A stretch of DNA of 38,164 nt from Brevundimonas diminuta 470-4. Its GTDB lineage: Bacteria > Pseudomonadota > Alphaproteobacteria > Caulobacterales > Caulobacteraceae. Shown here one piece after another: positions 35,362 to 38,164 of the stretch. Both the position numbers and the translations under genes were made by a program. The notes beneath the pieces are model-generated. The model worked only from the letters and a program-made list of their open reading frames with translations, made no database searches and was not told the DNA's origin. Where the stretch lies: positions 35,586-73,749 of the forward strand of contig KB291783.1 in NCBI GenBank assembly GCA_000318405.1. Direction: 5' to 3'. The stretch's first letter is position 1, and each line of letters starts with the position of its first letter.

Positions 35362-36291
35362 ATGCGGATTTTTAACGCGACGGCAGCAGCGGCCATGTTC
35401 ACGACAGGCGCCCTGATGCTGGCAGGGTGCAGCGACAAGGCCGATGCGCAGGCCGCGTCCGCTAACGCCGCCCCCGTCGCCGACGGCGCCCCCTATGTGC
35501 TGCAGGGCACCCAGGTCTGGGCCGTGCCGGACCCCGTATCCGGTCGGAACTATCAGGTCTTCGTCAGCCTGCCCGCCGGTTACGACGCCGATCCGGGCCG
35601 CCGCTATCCGACCCTATACGTCACCGACGCCGACTATGCCTTTCCCATCATCCGCCAGATTGCCCGTCGGGTGAATCTGGAAGGCCCGGTGGTGCAGGAC
35701 TTCATTCTGGTCGGCCTGTCCTATGCCCAGGGCGACAGCGGCGCCGACAGCCGACGCCGCGACTACACCCCCACGCCCAACGGCCCGCGCAATTCCGCAG
35801 GATCGGTCCACGGCGGCGGCGCAGCCTATCAGGCCTATCTCAAGGCTGAGGTTCTTCCTTTCATCGAGCAGAAGTTCCGCGCCGACCCCGCGCAGCGCGT
35901 GTTGCTGGGACATTCCTATGGCGGCCTGCTGGGCGCCCAGATCCTGTTCAGCGATCCGGCGATGTTCAGCGGCTATGTGCTGGGCAGTCCGTCGCTCTGG
36001 TACGACAAGCGCCACATGCTGGGGGTCGAAGCCGACTATGCCCGCGCCCATGAAGATCTGAAGGCGCAGGTCTTCATGTATGTCGGCGGCTATGAGGTTC
36101 CCGGCCCCGACCGCCGCAACACCAGCAGCGCCGACCTTGTGGCCGATATGAAGACACTGCAAAGCAATCTGCTGTCGCGTCGATACCCTGGCCTGAAGGT
36201 CAGTTCGATTGTTCTGGAGGGCGAGGATCATCTGACGGTGGCGCCGGTCGGCTTCACGCGCGCCCTGGAAGCGGTTCTGCCCGCGCACTGA
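35362..36291 (+). CDS. Alpha/beta-hydrolase esterase lipoprotein (IroE/BesA-like)
   Basis: A 309-residue exported hydrolase. The signal sequence ends in lipobox LAGC (Cys23). The esterase D/ferri-siderophore esterase fold follows, with SLPAGYDADPGRRYPTLYVTDADYAF, nucleophile Ser185 in GHSYGG, and the likely catalytic His290 in EGEDHLTV. Family members cleave ester bonds of siderophores or similar compounds; the substrate here is unknown. GAGGGGAG precedes the ATG. No iron-uptake gene is next to it. Confidence 0.82.
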   Translation: MRIFNATAAAAMFTTGALMLAGCSDKADAQAASANAAPVADGAPYVLQGTQVWAVPDPVSGRNYQVFVSLPAGYDADPGRRYPTLYVTDADYAFPIIRQIARRVNLEGPVVQDFILVGLSYAQGDSGADSRRRDYTPTPNGPRNSAGSVHGGGAAYQAYLKAEVLPFIEQKFRADPAQRVLLGHSYGGLLGAQILFSDPAMFSGYVLGSPSLWYDKRHMLGVEADYARAHEDLKAQVFMYVGGYEVPGPDRRNTSSADLVADMKTLQSNLLSRRYPGLKVSSIVLEGEDHLTVAPVGFTRALEAVLPAH

Positions 36292-36403
36292 GGTCGCCTT
36301 TTAAAAGCCGCGTCGGCGTCCGAAGATTTGCCCAATGCCTTCGGGGTCGCTACATCCTCCGGCAACTTCCCATCCGCACTGAATCAAAGGCGCGACGCGA
36401 CGC

Positions 36404-38071
36404 ATGGCGCAACAATATATCTTCCAGATGCAGGGCCTGACCAAGGCCTATCCCGGCGGCAAGAAGGTCTTCGAGAACATCTGGCTCAGCTTCTACAACG
36501 ACGCCAAGATCGGCGTCGTCGGGGTCAACGGCTCGGGTAAGTCGACCCTGCTGAAGATCATGGCCGGCCTGGACCACGAGTTCCAGGGCGAGGCCCGCGC
36601 CGCCGACGGCGTCAAGCGCGGCTATCTGGAGCAGGAGCCGCAGCTCGACCCGAACCTGAACGTCCGCCAGAACGTCGAGGCCTGGTGCGAAGAGAAGCAG
36701 TGGGTCAACCGCTTCAACGAAGTCGCCAACGAACTGGGCGAAAACTACACCGACGAGCTGATGGAGGAGATGACCGCCCTTCAGGAGAAGATCGACGCCG
36801 GCGACGTCTGGGACATCGACAGCCGCATCGATCAGGCGATGGGCGCCCTGCGCTGCCCGCCGGACGACTGGGAAGTCACCAACCTGTCGGGCGGTGAAAA
36901 GCGCCGCGTGGCGCTGGCCCGCCTGCTGCTGTCGAAGCCCGACATGCTGCTGCTCGACGAACCGACCAACCACCTGGACGCCGAGTCGGTGGCCTGGCTG
37001 CAGCACCACCTGGAGAACTTCCCCGGCTGCGTCATCCTGGTGACCCACGACCGCTACTTCCTGGACCTGGTGACCAAGTGGACGCTGGAGCTGGACCGCG
37101 GCAAGGGTCACCCGCACGAGGGCAACTATTCCTCGTGGCTGGAAGCCAAGACCAAGCGCGTCGTTCAGGAGCAGTCGGAATCCGAAGCCCGCCAGCGCGC
37201 CCTCACCCGCGAACTGGAATGGGTCCGCTCGGGCGCCAAGGCCCGTCAGGCCAAGTCCAAGGCTCGTCTGGCCGCCTATGAGAAGATGGTCGCCGAGCAG
37301 GAAAGCTCCGCCAAGGCCCAGACCTTCGCCGCCATCCAGATCCCGCCCGGCCCGCGCCTGGGCAACGTCGTTCTGGAAGTGGCCGGCCTGAAGAAGTCCT
37401 ATGGCGACAAGGTTCTGTTCGACGACCTGAACTTCAAGCTGCCGCCCAACGGCATCGTCGGCGTCATCGGCCCCAACGGCGCCGGCAAGTCGACCATGTT
37501 CAAGCTGATCACCGGCCAGGAACAGCCCGACGGCGGCACGATCAAGGTCGGCGAGACCGTCAAGCTGGCCTATGTCGACCAGTCGCGCGACGACCTGAAG
37601 CCGGACGACACCATCTGGCAGGCCATCTCGGGCGGCACCGACGTGATGATGGTCGGCAAGCGCGAGATCAACACGCGCGCCTATGTCGGCAGCTTCAACT
37701 TCAAGGGCGGCGACCAGCAGAAGAAGGTCGGCCAACTGTCGGGCGGTGAGCGCAACCGCGTCCACCTGGCCAAGACCCTGGCCACCGGCGGCAACCTGAT
37801 CCTGCTCGACGAACCGACCAACGACCTGGACATTGAAACCCTGCAGAACCTCGAAGAGGCTCTGGAAGAGTTCGCCGGCTGCGCCGTGGTCATCAGCCAC
37901 GACCGCTGGTTCCTGGACCGTCTGGCCACCCACATCCTGGCCTTCGAAGGCGACGGCCACGTGGAATGGTTCGAGGGCAACTTCGAAGCCTACGAACAGG
38001 ACAAGATGCGCCGCCTGGGCGCGGACAGCATCATCCCCAAACGCATCCAGCACCAGAAGTTCGGTCGCTGA
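36404..38071 (+). CDS. ettA: Energy-dependent translational throttle protein EttA (ABC-F)
   Basis: A 555-residue ABC-F protein with two ATP-binding domains and no membrane part, the same length as E. coli EttA. Walker A motifs are GVNGSGKST (40-48) and GPNGAGKST near 360, each followed by LSGGE signatures and by LLLDEPTNHLD / LLDEPTNDLD Walker B blocks. The arm and linker (WLEAKTKRVVQEQ, REL) fit EttA. It binds the ribosomal E site and gates the first elongation steps according to the ATP/ADP ratio. Single-gene unit with its own terminator. Confidence 0.95.
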   Translation: MAQQYIFQMQGLTKAYPGGKKVFENIWLSFYNDAKIGVVGVNGSGKSTLLKIMAGLDHEFQGEARAADGVKRGYLEQEPQLDPNLNVRQNVEAWCEEKQWVNRFNEVANELGENYTDELMEEMTALQEKIDAGDVWDIDSRIDQAMGALRCPPDDWEVTNLSGGEKRRVALARLLLSKPDMLLLDEPTNHLDAESVAWLQHHLENFPGCVILVTHDRYFLDLVTKWTLELDRGKGHPHEGNYSSWLEAKTKRVVQEQSESEARQRALTRELEWVRSGAKARQAKSKARLAAYEKMVAEQESSAKAQTFAAIQIPPGPRLGNVVLEVAGLKKSYGDKVLFDDLNFKLPPNGIVGVIGPNGAGKSTMFKLITGQEQPDGGTIKVGETVKLAYVDQSRDDLKPDDTIWQAISGGTDVMMVGKREINTRAYVGSFNFKGGDQQKKVGQLSGGERNRVHLAKTLATGGNLILLDEPTNDLDIETLQNLEEALEEFAGCAVVISHDRWFLDRLATHILAFEGDGHVEWFEGNFEAYEQDKMRRLGADSIIPKRIQHQKFGR

Positions 38072-38092
38072 TCCGGCAGACAGACTGACAAG

Positions 38093-38123
38093 CGGCCCTC
38101 CGAGCGATCGGGGGGCCGTTTTT
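38093..38123 (+). terminator. Intrinsic terminator of ettA
   Basis: CGGCCCTCCGA and TCGGGGGGCCG form an eleven-base-pair stem (one G-T pair) with a four-base loop, followed by TTTTT, 22 bases after the stop. Confidence 0.88.
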
Positions 38124-38143
38124 CTATGCCCCCACTCCCGCTC

Positions 38144-38163
38144 ATCCCGGCGGACGCCGGGAT
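38144..38163. repeat. REP-like palindrome at the window edge
   Basis: ATCCCGGC-ggac-GCCGGGAT, a perfect eight-base-pair palindrome preceded by CTC. It resembles the short intergenic palindromes (TCATCCCGGCG... type) common in Caulobacteraceae genomes. The element runs to the end of the window, so its full extent is unseen. Confidence 0.5.
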
Positions 38164-38164
38164 C

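Noticed and set aside
36350..38053. 567-residue minus-strand open frame antisense to ettA
   Set aside because: A shadow of the GC-rich ettA coding frame; the plus frame has full ABC-F motifs. Similar long antisense frames opposite lon (4926-6122), hfsA (21684-23726) and recJ (27418-29529) were rejected for the same reason.

Overview
The window is a GC-rich, densely coded chromosomal segment of an alphaproteobacterium, most likely Caulobacteraceae and probably Brevundimonas or a close relative. The main clues are the trigger factor/clpP/clpX/lon/HU block carrying a cicA-type HAD phosphatase gene between clpP and clpX (as in Caulobacter), a holdfast-type (hfs) polysaccharide locus, a tandem cold-shock-domain protein next to a DUF192 gene, and a near-consensus CtrA box. 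There is no rRNA, CRISPR array, transposase or phage gene. Genus assignment is inference from gene content and order.

Layout. 1-3.1 kb: metallophosphoesterase, a stress-type SDR oxidoreductase, and several small envelope or unknown proteins including a DUF4142 lipoprotein. 3.2-11.3 kb: tRNA-Val and the minus-strand protein quality-control block HU, lon, clpX, (cicA on plus), a cytochrome b561, clpP and tig. 11.5-16.3 kb: an MBL-fold hydrolase, a YqjD/ElaB-like membrane protein, a KGG-repeat stress protein, a fused EgtB-EgtD ergothioneine enzyme, an SCP2 protein and small ORFs. 16.35-24.5 kb: tRNA-Ser followed by a seven-gene holdfast-like locus (initiating sugar-phosphate transferase, flippase, two GT2 glycosyltransferases, degenerate co-polymerase ATPase, Wzz-type co-polymerase, outer-membrane export lipoprotein). 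24.5-25.7 kb: an orphan membrane protein of less GC-rich composition next to tRNA-Pro. 25.8-29.9 kb: DUF192 lipoprotein, double cold-shock protein, two identical tRNA-Glu genes, recJ and a lipoprotein. 30-38.1 kb: PHA synthase with a coupled small membrane protein, argC, rpsI/rplM, a 2OG-Fe(II) oxygenase-like protein, an esterase lipoprotein and the ABC-F protein EttA.

Two regulatory themes stand out. First, seven transcription units in the first 16 kb carry a GGAAC-N18/19-TT element about 50-75 bp upstream of the start codon. This is the pattern recognised by the alphaproteobacterial general-stress sigma factor (EcfG/SigT/RpoE2). Their products (SDR, KGG protein, YqjD-like protein, DUF4142 protein, EgtB-EgtD fusion, small proteins) would make sense as one stress regulon. 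Second, the divergent hfsA/hfsD-like promoter region holds a TTAA-N7-TTAC CtrA-like box, which would tie adhesin export to the cell cycle.

The most unusual proteins are the EgtB-EgtD fusion, whose domain order is opposite to fungal Egt1, and the HfsB-like protein, which keeps Walker A' and B motifs but has valine where the Walker A lysine should be. All functions are assigned from reading protein motifs and gene order; no database search was run.
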